A DNA stretch of 46,608 nt from Elioraea sp051860475 (GTDB lineage Bacteria > Pseudomonadota > Alphaproteobacteria > Acetobacterales > Acetobacteraceae), in NCBI RefSeq assembly GCF_051860475.1, contig NZ_JBHYDW010000018.1, positions 1 to 46,608 of the forward strand. Direction: 5' to 3'. Both the position numbers and the translations under genes were made by a program. Numbering within the stretch: the first letter of the stretch is position 1; each line of letters starts with the position of its first letter. The notes beneath the pieces were generated by a model. It was not told the origin of the DNA, ran no database searches, and saw only the letters and a list, made by a program, of their open reading frames with translations. Below are positions 17,240 to 25,061 of this stretch, piece after piece.

Positions 17240-17899
17240 ATGCACCTCTCCGTCGTCATTCCGACGCTGAACGCAGCTGCGACACTGCCCGCGACGCTCG
17301 ACGCGCTCGGAAGCCGGCCCCGTGAAGTGATCGTTGTGGACGCCGGATCCGGCGACGGCACAGCCGAACTGGCCGTCGTGCGCGGCTGCCAGATGATGGT
17401 CGCACCGCGCGGGCGGGGCGCTCAGCTCGCGACCGGCGTGGCTGCGGCCTCCGCGCCATGGCTGCTGCTGCTCCATGCCGATACGCGGCTCGGCGAGGGG
17501 TGGGCCGACGCCGTCGCGGCGCATGTCGCGACGACCCCGGACAGCGCCGGCTATTTCCGTTTCCGCATCGACGACGGTGCCCCTGCCGCGCGCCGGCTGG
17601 AGCGCGCCGTCGCCTGGCGCTGCCGGGTGCTCGCCCTGCCCTATGGCGACCAGGGCCTGCTGATCTCGCGCGCGTTGCTCGACACGGTGGGCGGCGTCCG
17701 GCCCCTGCCGCTGATGGAGGACGTCGATCTGGTGCGCCGCATCGGCCGCGCGCGACTGCGGCCGCTCGACGCCGAGGCGGTCACGTCCGCTGCGCGCTAC
17801 CGCCGCGACGGCTATCTGCGCCGCTCGGCGCGCAACCTCGCGATCCTGTCGCTCTGGTTCGCCGGCGTGCCGCCACGGGTCCTCGCGCGGCTGTACTGA
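17240..17899 (+). CDS. TIGR04283-type family 2 glycosyltransferase
   Basis: The 219-residue GT2 (GT-A fold) protein shows SVVIPTLNA at the N-terminus, VDAGSGDGT, the metal-binding LHADTRL motif, and PLMEDVDLVRR near 160 with the acidic pair common in this group. The family is described as rSAM/selenodomain-associated, with some members in arsenosugar biosynthesis; no arsenic genes are present here, so the acceptor is unknown. There is no clear Shine-Dalgarno before ATG 17240, but the N-terminal beta strand begins right after it. A 108-bp near-identical copy of its 3' end lies 0.98 kb downstream. Confidence 0.85.
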   Translation: MHLSVVIPTLNAAATLPATLDALGSRPREVIVVDAGSGDGTAELAVVRGCQMMVAPRGRGAQLATGVAAASAPWLLLLHADTRLGEGWADAVAAHVATTPDSAGYFRFRIDDGAPAARRLERAVAWRCRVLALPYGDQGLLISRALLDTVGGVRPLPLMEDVDLVRRIGRARLRPLDAEAVTSAARYRRDGYLRRSARNLAILSLWFAGVPPRVLARLY

Positions 17900-17954
17900 G
17901 CGCGCGACGGCTGCTCGTCCGGCAGCGCACGCCGCAGGGGGCGGAGGAGAATGA

Positions 17955-17989
17955 GGGGTCGTCATCCGATACCCCAACCCCGCGCGGGG
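17955..17989 (+). terminator. hairpins after the glycosyltransferase gene
   Basis: GGGGT (17955-17959) pairs with ACCCC (17971-17975), followed by the 12-bp palindrome CCCCGCGCGGGG (17978-17989). No U-tract follows. A terminator role is inferred from position between two plus-strand genes. Confidence 0.3.
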
Positions 17990-18072
17990 CGTGTCGGCGC
18001 ATTGCCAAATTCGTGACGTTGTTGGGCAGAAACGGCCTATGCTCACTCCGGACATCGCAAAGGAGACCCGCC

Positions 18073-18486
18073 ATGATCTCGGACCTCACCGCCGCCCGGG
18101 CATTCTTCGAGGCCTGCGAAGCCGGCGCGGGCTGGGAGGGCTGCAAGGCCCACTGCACGCCCGACGCCACCTTCTCCGCCCAGGCCTGGGCGCTGGCCGA
18201 GGTGAAGTCCCTCAGCGCCTATGCCGACTGGATGAAGGGCATCATGGGCGTGCTGACCGACGGCCACTACGACCTGAAATGCTTCGCCCACGACCCCGAC
18301 CGGAACACGGTCGCTGCCTGCGCGACCTTCATCGGCACGCACCTCGCCGGCGGCCCGATCGCGCCCACCGGCAAGACCACCCGCACCGACTATGTCTACG
18401 TGATGACCCTTGCCGGCGGGAGGATCAGCCACATGACCAAGGTGTGGAACGACGGCTACGCGCTGAAGGAGCTTGGCTGGGCCTGA
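18073..18486 (+). CDS. NTF2-like / SnoaL-like protein
   Basis: The 137-residue single-domain protein follows the NTF2-like cone-fold pattern: N-terminal helix with FFEACEAG, a CTPDATF strand, and a central YADWMKGIMGVL helix. The C-terminal strands include TRTDYVYVMTLAGGRISHMTKVWNDGYALKELGW. Such proteins are small ligand-binding domains, enzymes or accessory proteins; the function cannot be assigned. ATG 18073 is preceded by AAGGAGA. It stands alone between the glycosyltransferase and a degraded segment. TATGCT at 18038 is a possible -10 without a good -35. Confidence 0.82.
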   Translation: MISDLTAARAFFEACEAGAGWEGCKAHCTPDATFSAQAWALAEVKSLSAYADWMKGIMGVLTDGHYDLKCFAHDPDRNTVAACATFIGTHLAGGPIAPTGKTTRTDYVYVMTLAGGRISHMTKVWNDGYALKELGWA

Positions 18487-18769
18487 GATCCCGGCCCACC
18501 TGGGCGGAGAGGCCTTTCCGCGGCGCCCTGACTCCGCGCCGGAGGATGACGGCGGAACGGGTCTGCCGCGGATCACGCGATACCGCCCCCCGCGCTGCCG
18601 AAACGCAGAAGCCGCCGCCCGCCCTCATCGCCGCCGCTGCGCGCCGCACGCACGCTCCCTGAGGCGACGGCCGATGCTGGCTTGGGAGGGCGAGGCGCGC
18701 TAGGCACGGACCACCGCAGCCGGAGGAGACTCCGGCCTGCGTGAGCCGTATCGAGACGCGCTCAACTCC

Positions 18770-18877
18770 GCGCGCTACCGCCGCGACGGCCATCTGCGCC
18801 GCTCGGCGCGCAATCTCGTGATCCTGTCGCTCTGGTTCGCCGGCGTGCCGCCACGGGTGCTCGCCCGGCTGTACTGA
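18770..18877 (+). pseudogene. broken duplicate of the glycosyltransferase 3' end
   Basis: These 108 bp match 17792-17899 with about 5 mismatches (roughly 95% identity), covering the last 35 codons and the stop. The encoded end reads RYRRDGHLRRSARN and then the same WFAGVPPRVLARLY tail. Identity stops right after TGAG. Upstream, weak similarity may continue for about 30 bp with a 3-bp gap; the frame is closed by TAG at 18701. No start codon with a ribosome site is seen. The surrounding 18487-18935 (449 bp) holds no other gene I can support. Confidence 0.8.
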
Positions 18878-18900
18878 GCAGCGGGCCCAGAACGAATCCG

Positions 18901-18930
18901 CTTGACGCCATCCGCGGGCGGGCGTATCCG
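18901..18930 (+). promoter_or_regulatory. predicted promoter of the IclR/tartrate operon, leaderless start
   Basis: CTTGACG (-35, TTGACG 18902-18907), a 17-bp spacer and TATCCG (-10, 18925-18930). The expected transcription start, 6-7 bp after the -10, falls on the ATG at 18936. No Shine-Dalgarno precedes that ATG, consistent with a leaderless mRNA. Confidence 0.6.
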
Positions 18931-18935
18931 CCCGC

Positions 18936-19835
18936 ATGTCGCAAACAAAAGTTCGTATTCCGAACTTCGCGAAAGACGACACCGCCCCGGTCGCCGATCC
19001 GGCCGAGAAGAACCTCGTCCGCTCGCTCGCCAAGGGCTTCGCCGTCCTGCACGCATTCACCGCCGAGCGCGACGAACTAACGCTCGCCGAGGTCGCGCGC
19101 GAAGCCGGCGTCGACAACGCGACCGCCTTCCGCTTCCTCAACACGCTGGTGATGCTCGGCTATGTCGCGCGCGTGCCCGGCACGCGGCGCTTCCGCCTGA
19201 CGCTGCGCTGCCTCGATCTCGGCTTCAACGCGATCGCGCGCGCGGATCTGCGCCTGCAGGCACGACCGATCCTGCGTGACCTCGTCGGCGCGGTGAACGA
19301 GGCTGCCTCGATCGGCGTGCTCGACGGCGTGGATGTCGTCTACATCGAGCGCATCCAGGCCGGCATCGCGCGGCTCGGCGTCGATGTGCGCATCGGCAGC
19401 CGCGTGCCCGTCTATTCCTCCGCGATCGGCCGCGCGATCCTTGCCTATCTGCCGCGCGAGACGCAGATCGCCGTGCTCGATGCGCGCCCGCGCGAGAGGC
19501 TGACCGAGGCGACCGTCACCGACCGCGACGCGCTGCTCGCGATCCTCGAGCGCGTGCGCGAAGACGGTATCGCCTTCTCCGACCAGGAGACCGTGCCGGG
19601 ACTGCGCGTGCTCGCCTGCCCGCTGCTCGACGCCGACGGGGTACCCTTGGGCGGCATCAGCGTCGCCGCCCCGGCGCTGCGCATGACCGCCGAGGACTAT
19701 CTGCGCCAGGCCGGCCCGCCCCTGATCGCCGCCGCGCGCGCGCTGTCGCGCGGGCTTGAGGCCGCCGGTGGCACCGCCGCGCCGCAGCACCCCACCCTTG
19801 CCGACACGAACCGGGACAGGAGACACCACCCATGA
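18936..19835 (+). CDS. IclR-family transcriptional regulator
   Basis: The 299-residue protein has an N-terminal winged helix-turn-helix (about 28-88: NLVRSLAKGFAVLHAF, LTLAEVAREAGVDNATAFRFLNTL in pieces) and a C-terminal IclR effector domain (about 100-275; VYSSAIGRAILAYLP and GIAFSDQETVPGLRVLACPL are typical). It should sense the substrate or an intermediate of the downstream pathway. ATG 18936 coincides with the predicted transcription start. A perfect 7-bp-arm palindrome lies within codons 5-11 and is the likely self-operator. The stop overlaps the next start by 4 bp (ATGA), so regulator and catabolic genes form one transcript. Confidence 0.92.
   Translation: MSQTKVRIPNFAKDDTAPVADPAEKNLVRSLAKGFAVLHAFTAERDELTLAEVAREAGVDNATAFRFLNTLVMLGYVARVPGTRRFRLTLRCLDLGFNAIARADLRLQARPILRDLVGAVNEAASIGVLDGVDVVYIERIQAGIARLGVDVRIGSRVPVYSSAIGRAILAYLPRETQIAVLDARPRERLTEATVTDRDALLAILERVREDGIAFSDQETVPGLRVLACPLLDADGVPLGGISVAAPALRMTAEDYLRQAGPPLIAAARALSRGLEAAGGTAAPQHPTLADTNRDRRHHP
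18949..18967. promoter_or_regulatory. predicted IclR operator inside codons 5-11 of the regulator
   Basis: AAGTTCG-TATTC-CGAACTT is a perfect inverted repeat with 7-bp arms and 5-bp centre, the size and form of IclR-family operators. It lies about +13 to +31 from the predicted start, where bound protein would block RNA polymerase. Sequence-based only. Confidence 0.55.
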
Positions 19836-20779
19836 CGACGCGCCTCGACTATCACGGAATCGTTCCGGCGATCGCCTGCCCGTTCCGCGACGACCACGCG
19901 ATCGACGCGGATGAACTCGCCCGCTTCGCCCGCTGGCTCGGCCGCCAGCCCGGTATCGTCGCGCTGATGACCAACGGGCACACCGGCGAGGTGTTCTCGC
20001 TCACCCCGCGCGAGCGCATCGAGGTGACGCGCATCGCCGCCGAGGCGACGCGGGGGATCTGCCCGGTGATCTCCTCGATCGTCTGCGAAGGGATCCGGGA
20101 CGCGGTCGAGCAGGCGGTGGCGGCGAGAGAGGCGGGCGCGCAGGCGCTCGACATCATGCCGCCGCATCACTGGCTCCGCTTCGGCTTCCGCCCGGACCAG
20201 GTGATCGACTACTTCACCGCGATCGGCGAGGCGACCGGGCTCGGCCTGATCGTCCATGTCTATCCCGCCTGGACCAAGGCGTCGTTCCCCTCGTCGCTGC
20301 TTGCCGAGCTGGCGCGCCTGCCCTTCGTGCACGCCTTCAAGATCGGCACGCGCGAGATGAACAAGTACGCCGCCGACCTCAAGGCGATCCGCGCGGCCGA
20401 TCCGTCCTGCGCGCTGCTCACCTGCCATGACGAGTATCTGCTCGCCTCGATGGTGCAGGGGATCGACGGCGCGCTGGTCGGCTTCGCCTCGCTGATCCCC
20501 GGGCTGATCCACGACCTGCTCGCGGCGGTGAAGGCGGGCGACCTCAAGCGCGCGATGGCGGTGCAGGCGCTGATCGATCCGGTGAAGGACGCCGTCTATG
20601 GCGGCGGCGAGCCCACCGGCGAGGCGCATGCGCGGATGAAGACGGCGATGAAGCTCGCCGGGATCCTGCGCAACGACACGGTGCGTCCGCCCACCCACGC
20701 ACCGAACGCAGCCGAGATCGAGACGATCCGCGCCGCACTGGATGCGGCTGGCGTGCTCGCGCGCGCGGCTGCCGCGTAG
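19832..20779 (+). CDS. DapA/NAL-family (dihydrodipicolinate synthase-like) lyase
   Basis: The 315-residue TIM-barrel class I aldolase has the Schiff-base lysine at K170 (HAFKIGTRE) and the catalytic tyrosine at Y144 (VHVYPAW). The TNGHTGE segment (48-53) stands in for the usual GTTGE carboxylate-binding loop. Family members cleave or condense pyruvate-type 2-oxo acids, or dehydrate sugar acids. A lysine-biosynthesis DapA role is unlikely because the gene lies in a sugar/hydroxy-acid catabolic operon. A 2-oxo acid aldolase or dehydratase in that pathway is inferred. It overlaps the IclR gene by 4 bp. Confidence 0.88.
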   Translation: MTTRLDYHGIVPAIACPFRDDHAIDADELARFARWLGRQPGIVALMTNGHTGEVFSLTPRERIEVTRIAAEATRGICPVISSIVCEGIRDAVEQAVAAREAGAQALDIMPPHHWLRFGFRPDQVIDYFTAIGEATGLGLIVHVYPAWTKASFPSSLLAELARLPFVHAFKIGTREMNKYAADLKAIRAADPSCALLTCHDEYLLASMVQGIDGALVGFASLIPGLIHDLLAAVKAGDLKRAMAVQALIDPVKDAVYGGGEPTGEAHARMKTAMKLAGILRNDTVRPPTHAPNAAEIETIRAALDAAGVLARAAAA

Positions 20780-20805
20780 AACCACCGACCAGGGAGAAAC
20801 GACCG

Positions 20806-21774
20806 ATGCTTCGGCGCACACTGCTTGCCGCCGGCGCGGCCACGCTCGCTGCCCCCGCCATCCGCGCCCAGCAGGGCTGGCCGCACGGCCGCACGATCCG
20901 CGTGATCGTGCCCTTCCCGCCCGGCGCGGTGAACGACCTGCTCGGGCGGATGCTCGCGCAGCGGCTCCAGGACAAGCTCGGCGCCACCGCGGTGGTGGAG
21001 AACCGGGTCGGCGGCAACGGCGTGGTCGGCACGAGCCATGTCGTGCAGGCAGCGAACGACGGCTACACGCTGCTTGCTTCGGCCTTCAACACGGTGGTGC
21101 TGCACCTGGTGACGCCGAACCTGCCGTTCGATCCGATGTCGGATCTCGACGTGGTCGCGCGCACAGGCGTGGCACCCCTGGTGATGGTGATGACGCCGGA
21201 TCGGCCGCAGACCACCGTCGCCGAGGTGGTCGCCGCCGCCAAGGCCAAGCCGGCCGATTGGACCTTCGCGATCACCTCGGTCGGCTCGGCCGGACATCTC
21301 GCCACGATCGAGTTCAACCGCCGCAGCGGCGCGAATATCGAGATGGCGCCCTATCGCGGCACGCAGCCGGCGCTGACCGACATCATGGGCGGCAACGTGC
21401 AGCTGCTGATCGACCCGGCCTTCGCGCTGCTGCCGGCGGCGCGCGCTGGTCGCGCCAAGGCGCTCGGCATCGCCTCGGCGCAACGGTCCGAGCTCGCACC
21501 GGAGCTGCCGACCATGGGCGAGTCCGGCCTCGGCGACTTCGTGTTCAACTCCTGGTACGGGATATGGGCGCCCAAGGGCACCTTGGCCGAGATCAAGGGT
21601 CGCGTGAACACGCTGATGGCGGATGCGATGCGCGAGGCCGAGACGCGCCAGTGGCTCACCTCGCGGCTGGTCGAGCCGGTGACCGAGAGCGCGGATGAGG
21701 CGCGCGCCTTCATGGTCTCGGAGGAGAAGCGCGCGCGCGAACTGCTGGCGAGCGTGAACTTCAAGCCGGCCTGA
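20806..21774 (+). CDS. Bug/TctC-family periplasmic substrate-binding protein
   Basis: The 322-residue tripartite tricarboxylate transporter receptor has a signal peptide (MLRRTLLAAGAATLAAPAIRA, processed near residue 21). The Bug hallmarks IRVIVPFPPGAVNDLLGR and VVENRVGGNG follow, with the typical PYRGTQPALTDIMGG ligand-loop region. It should capture a carboxylate such as tartrate in the periplasm. The partner membrane proteins TctA/TctB are absent from the window, so it is an orphan receptor here. ATG 20806 follows GGGAGAAACG. The stop overlaps the next start as TGATG. Confidence 0.92.
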   Translation: MLRRTLLAAGAATLAAPAIRAQQGWPHGRTIRVIVPFPPGAVNDLLGRMLAQRLQDKLGATAVVENRVGGNGVVGTSHVVQAANDGYTLLASAFNTVVLHLVTPNLPFDPMSDLDVVARTGVAPLVMVMTPDRPQTTVAEVVAAAKAKPADWTFAITSVGSAGHLATIEFNRRSGANIEMAPYRGTQPALTDIMGGNVQLLIDPAFALLPAARAGRAKALGIASAQRSELAPELPTMGESGLGDFVFNSWYGIWAPKGTLAEIKGRVNTLMADAMREAETRQWLTSRLVEPVTESADEARAFMVSEEKRARELLASVNFKPA

Positions 21775-22445
21775 TGCATGCGCTGGTGACCGGGGCGAGT
21801 TCGGGGATCGGCGCGGCGATCGCCACGCGGCTGCTGGCCGATCAGTGGCGCGTCACCGGCCTCGATCTCACCCCGGCACCGCGCGATGCGCCGGGTTGCG
21901 CGCATCACCAGCTCGACCTGACCGACGCGGCGCGGCTCAGGGACCTGCTCGGCCGTCTCGATGGCGTCACGGCGCTGGTGCACGCCGCGGGCGTGCTGCG
22001 CGTGGCGCCGCTCGGCGCGCTGGATGCGGAGGCTGGCGCGGCGATGTGGCGGCTGCACGTCGCGGCGGCGGAGGCGCTTGCCGATGCGCTCGTACCGCGC
22101 CTGCCCGCAGGCGGACGGATCGTGCTGATCGGCAGCCGCACGGCATCCGGCGCGGCGGGCCGCAGCCAGTACGCCGCGAGCAAGGCCGCCCTGATCGGGC
22201 TCGCGCGCTCCTGGGCCGCCGAACTCGCGCCGCGCGGCATCACGGTGAACGTGATCGCACCGGCCGCGACCGACACGCCGATGCTCGCCGATCCCGCGCG
22301 CACCGGCGTTGCTCCGAAGCTGCCACCGATCGGCCGCTTCATCCGGACCGAGGAGATCGCGGCGCTCGCCGCGTTCCTGCTCTCGGCCGAGGCCGGCGCA
22401 ATCACTGGCCAGCAGATCGTGGTCTGCGGCGGAGCCTCGCTGTGA
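21774..22445 (+). CDS. SDR-family oxidoreductase (first of two)
   Basis: The 223-residue short-chain dehydrogenase has a glycine-rich NAD(P) motif TGASSGIG at 6-13. HAAGVLR marks the NAG-like strand. Catalytic Ser121 and Y133-x3-K137 (SQYAASK) are present, with the C-terminal GQQIVVCGG typical of the family. It is likely an NAD(P)-dependent hydroxy-acid or sugar-acid dehydrogenase in the tartrate operon; the substrate is not readable. Start ATG overlaps the previous stop by 1 bp. Confidence 0.9.
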   Translation: MHALVTGASSGIGAAIATRLLADQWRVTGLDLTPAPRDAPGCAHHQLDLTDAARLRDLLGRLDGVTALVHAAGVLRVAPLGALDAEAGAAMWRLHVAAAEALADALVPRLPAGGRIVLIGSRTASGAAGRSQYAASKAALIGLARSWAAELAPRGITVNVIAPAATDTPMLADPARTGVAPKLPPIGRFIRTEEIAALAAFLLSAEAGAITGQQIVVCGGASL

Positions 22446-23251
22446 CCGCAGCGTCGTTGGGCGGCCAGGTCGCGCTGGTGACTGGTGCTGCCGGAGGGCT
22501 TGGCGCGGCGATCGCGGCGCTGCTCGCGCGACGCGGTGCCGCGGTCGCGCTCGGCGACATCCGCGCGCGCGAATGTGAGGCGCTCGCGACACGGCTGCGC
22601 GACGCCGGCCACACGGTCCTCGCGCTGCCGCTCGACGTCACCGACGCGGCGTCATGGCAGGCGGCGTGCGGCACGATCGCGGCGCAATTCGGCCGCCTCG
22701 ACATCCTGGTCAGCAATGCCGCGGTGATTCTGCGCAAGGGCGTGGTGGACGCGACACCGGACGACTGGCGCCGTGTGCTCGACGTGAACCTCACCGGCGC
22801 GTTCCTCGGCATCCGCGCCGCCGCGCCGCTGATGCGCCCGACCGGCGGCGCGATCGTGCTCGTCGGCTCCACCGCCGGGCTGACGGCGCATGGCGACGCT
22901 GCCTACACCGCCTCGAAATGGGGGCTGCGCGGGCTGCTGCGCGCGGCCGCGCTCGAACTGGTCACGTCGAACATCCGCGTCAACGCGGTGCATCCCGCGA
23001 CCATCGCGACGCCGATGACCGAGGCCGGCCCGCCCGGGCACCTGGCGGCGAACCGTGCCGCGATCCCGCTCGGCCGCGAGGCGCGGGCGGAGGAGATCGC
23101 CGAGGTCGTCGCGTTCCTCGCCGCGCCGCAGGCCTCGTTCGTCACCGGAGCGGAGATCGCGGCCGACGGAGGCTTGACGGCCGGGGGAATCGCCTGGATG
23201 CGTGCGCGGCTTCAGGCGAAGTTCGCGCAGGCGGAACACGGCGCGGACTGA
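22442..23251 (+). CDS. SDR-family oxidoreductase (second of two)
   Basis: The 269-residue short-chain dehydrogenase has cofactor motif TGAAGGLG (14-21), D65 for adenine binding (LPLDVTD), SNAA (91-94), catalytic S143, Y155 and K159 (AAYTASK). The end GAEIAADGGLTAGG is typical. GTG 22442 overlaps the preceding stop in a GTGA junction. Two tandem, non-identical SDRs suggest two successive oxidations or two stereochemical preferences in the pathway; this is inferred. Confidence 0.9.
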   Translation: MTAASLGGQVALVTGAAGGLGAAIAALLARRGAAVALGDIRARECEALATRLRDAGHTVLALPLDVTDAASWQAACGTIAAQFGRLDILVSNAAVILRKGVVDATPDDWRRVLDVNLTGAFLGIRAAAPLMRPTGGAIVLVGSTAGLTAHGDAAYTASKWGLRGLLRAAALELVTSNIRVNAVHPATIATPMTEAGPPGHLAANRAAIPLGREARAEEIAEVVAFLAAPQASFVTGAEIAADGGLTAGGIAWMRARLQAKFAQAEHGAD

Positions 23252-23287
23252 AACCCGGAGTCGATCGACGGATTGAGGAGACACAGC

Positions 23288-24457
23288 ATGGCGCCCCGCA
23301 TCGTCGCGGTCGAGGAACGCACCAGGCCGATCGGCTCGGCGATCCGCAACGCCTATATCGACTTCTCGACCATGACGACGAGCCTTGTCGCCGTCGTCAC
23401 CGACGTCGTGCGCGACGGCAAGCGCGTGGTCGGCTACGGGTTCAACTCGAACGGCCGCTACGGCCAGGGCGGCTTGATCCGCGAGCGCTTCGCCGCGCGT
23501 CTGCTGAACGCCGATCCCGGCTCGCTGCTCGACGCGACCGGCGGGAACCTCGACCCCGATCGCTGCTGGGCGGCGATGATGGCCAACGAGAAGCCGGGCG
23601 GGCACGGCGACCGTTCGGTCGCGGTCGGCACGCTCGACATGGCGATCTGGGATGCGGTCGCGAAGATCGCAGGCAAGCCGCTGTTCGGGCTGCTCGCGGA
23701 CCGTCACGGCATCGAGGCGAACCCCCGCGTGTTCGTCTATGCCGCCGGCGGCTACTACTACCCGGGCAAGGACAACTCGGCACTGCGCGCCGAGATGCGG
23801 AGCTACCTCGACCGCGGCTACACGGTGGTGAAGATGAAGATCGGCGGGGCATCGCTCGCCGAGGATCGCGCGCGGATCGAGGCCGTGCTGGCCGAGCTCG
23901 ACGGCAAGGCCCAGCTCGCGGTCGATGCGAACGGACGTTTCGACCTCGAGACCGCGATCGCCTACGCCAAGGCGCTCTCCGACTATCCGCTGTTCTGGTA
24001 CGAGGAGGCGGGCGACCCGCTCGACTTCCACCTCCAGGCGACACTCGCGCCGTTCCACCCGGGGCCGATGGCGACGGGCGAGAACCTGTTCAGCCATCAG
24101 GACGCGCGCAACCTGCTGCGCTACGGCGGGATGCGCCCGGATCGCGACTGGCTGCAATTCGACTGCGCCCTCTCCTACGGGCTCTGCGAGTACCAGCGCA
24201 CGCTCGCGGTGCTGACGGAGTGCGGCTGGTCGTGGCGGCGCTGCATCCCGCACGGGGGCCATCAGATGTCGCTGATGATCGCCGCGGGCCTCGGCCTCGG
24301 CGGCAACGAGAGCTACCCCGACCTGTTCCAGCCCTATGGCGGCTTCCCTGACGGCGTGCGGGTGGAGAACGGGCACGTCACCCTGCCCGACCTGCCGGGC
24401 ATCGGCTTCGAGGGGAAGTCGGATCTCTACGCGGAGATGCGCGCGCTGGCCGAATGA
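23288..24457 (+). CDS. tarD: D-tartrate dehydratase (enolase superfamily)
   Basis: The 389-residue enolase-superfamily enzyme dehydrates D-tartrate to oxaloacetate in its characterised Bradyrhizobium relative. Residues seen are K182/K184 (KMKIGG), metal ligands D213 (AVDANG), E239 (WYEE) and E265 (ATGENL), the D292/H322 pair (FDCALSY, PHGGHQ) and K102. To my memory these match the published catalytic set of B. japonicum D-tartrate dehydratase in both identity and numbering, including the long C-terminal stretch GGNESYPDLFQPYGG. ATG 23288 follows GAGGAGA. It is the last gene of the operon. Mg2+-dependent, cytoplasmic. Confidence 0.93.
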   Translation: MAPRIVAVEERTRPIGSAIRNAYIDFSTMTTSLVAVVTDVVRDGKRVVGYGFNSNGRYGQGGLIRERFAARLLNADPGSLLDATGGNLDPDRCWAAMMANEKPGGHGDRSVAVGTLDMAIWDAVAKIAGKPLFGLLADRHGIEANPRVFVYAAGGYYYPGKDNSALRAEMRSYLDRGYTVVKMKIGGASLAEDRARIEAVLAELDGKAQLAVDANGRFDLETAIAYAKALSDYPLFWYEEAGDPLDFHLQATLAPFHPGPMATGENLFSHQDARNLLRYGGMRPDRDWLQFDCALSYGLCEYQRTLAVLTECGWSWRRCIPHGGHQMSLMIAAGLGLGGNESYPDLFQPYGGFPDGVRVENGHVTLPDLPGIGFEGKSDLYAEMRALAE

Positions 24458-24476
24458 CCCGTCAGCGCATCGGTTC

Positions 24477-25022
24477 CTACTCGGCAGCCTTCATGTGCTC
24501 CTGCAACCGCGGCATCAGCTCGACCAGGTTGCAGGGGCGGTGGCGGCTGTCGAGCTGGAGGCGCAGGATGTCGTCCCAGGCATCGCGACAGGCGGAGGGT
24601 GAGCCGGGCAGGGCGAACAGATAGGTGCCGTGCGCCACGCCGCCCAGCGCACGCGATTGTATGGTGGACGAGCCGACCTTCTGGTAGCTCAGCATCCGGA
24701 ACAACTCGCCGAACCCCTCGATCCGCTTCTCGATCACGCGCTCGAACGCCTCGGGCGTGACGTCGCGGCCGGTGATGCCGGTGCCGCCGGTGGTGATGAT
24801 CACGTCGATCCCGGCATCGGCGATCCAGTCGCGCAGATGCGCCTCGATCGCCGCGACCTCGTCGCGGACGATGCTGCGCGCGACCACGCGGTGCCCGGCC
24901 CCCTGGATCCGCTCCGCCAGCGTGTCGCCCGAGGTGTCGGTGGCCGGCGTGCGGGTGTCCGAGATGGTCAGCACGGCGATATTGACGGCGACGAATGGGC
25001 GGCTCTCGTCGATACGTGCCAT
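24477..25022 (-). CDS. moaB: molybdenum cofactor biosynthesis protein MoaB
   Basis: The 181-residue MoaB/MogA-family protein shows LTISDTRTPATDTSGD and the molybdopterin-binding TTGGTGITGRDVTPEA. It should adenylylate molybdopterin or assist that step. It is convergent with the tartrate dehydratase gene, 19 bp apart, and downstream of the lytic transglycosylase gene. Confidence 0.95.
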   Translation of the reverse strand: MARIDESRPFVAVNIAVLTISDTRTPATDTSGDTLAERIQGAGHRVVARSIVRDEVAAIEAHLRDWIADAGIDVIITTGGTGITGRDVTPEAFERVIEKRIEGFGELFRMLSYQKVGSSTIQSRALGGVAHGTYLFALPGSPSACRDAWDDILRLQLDSRHRPCNLVELMPRLQEHMKAAE

Positions 25023-25061
25023 GAAGCTGGTCCCTCAGCCGGGGAGCCGAGGCGGAGCGCC

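Noticed and set aside
19832..20779. Assignment as lysine-biosynthesis dapA
   Set aside because: The carboxylate loop is TNGHTGE rather than GTTGE and the gene is embedded in a hydroxy-acid catabolic operon.
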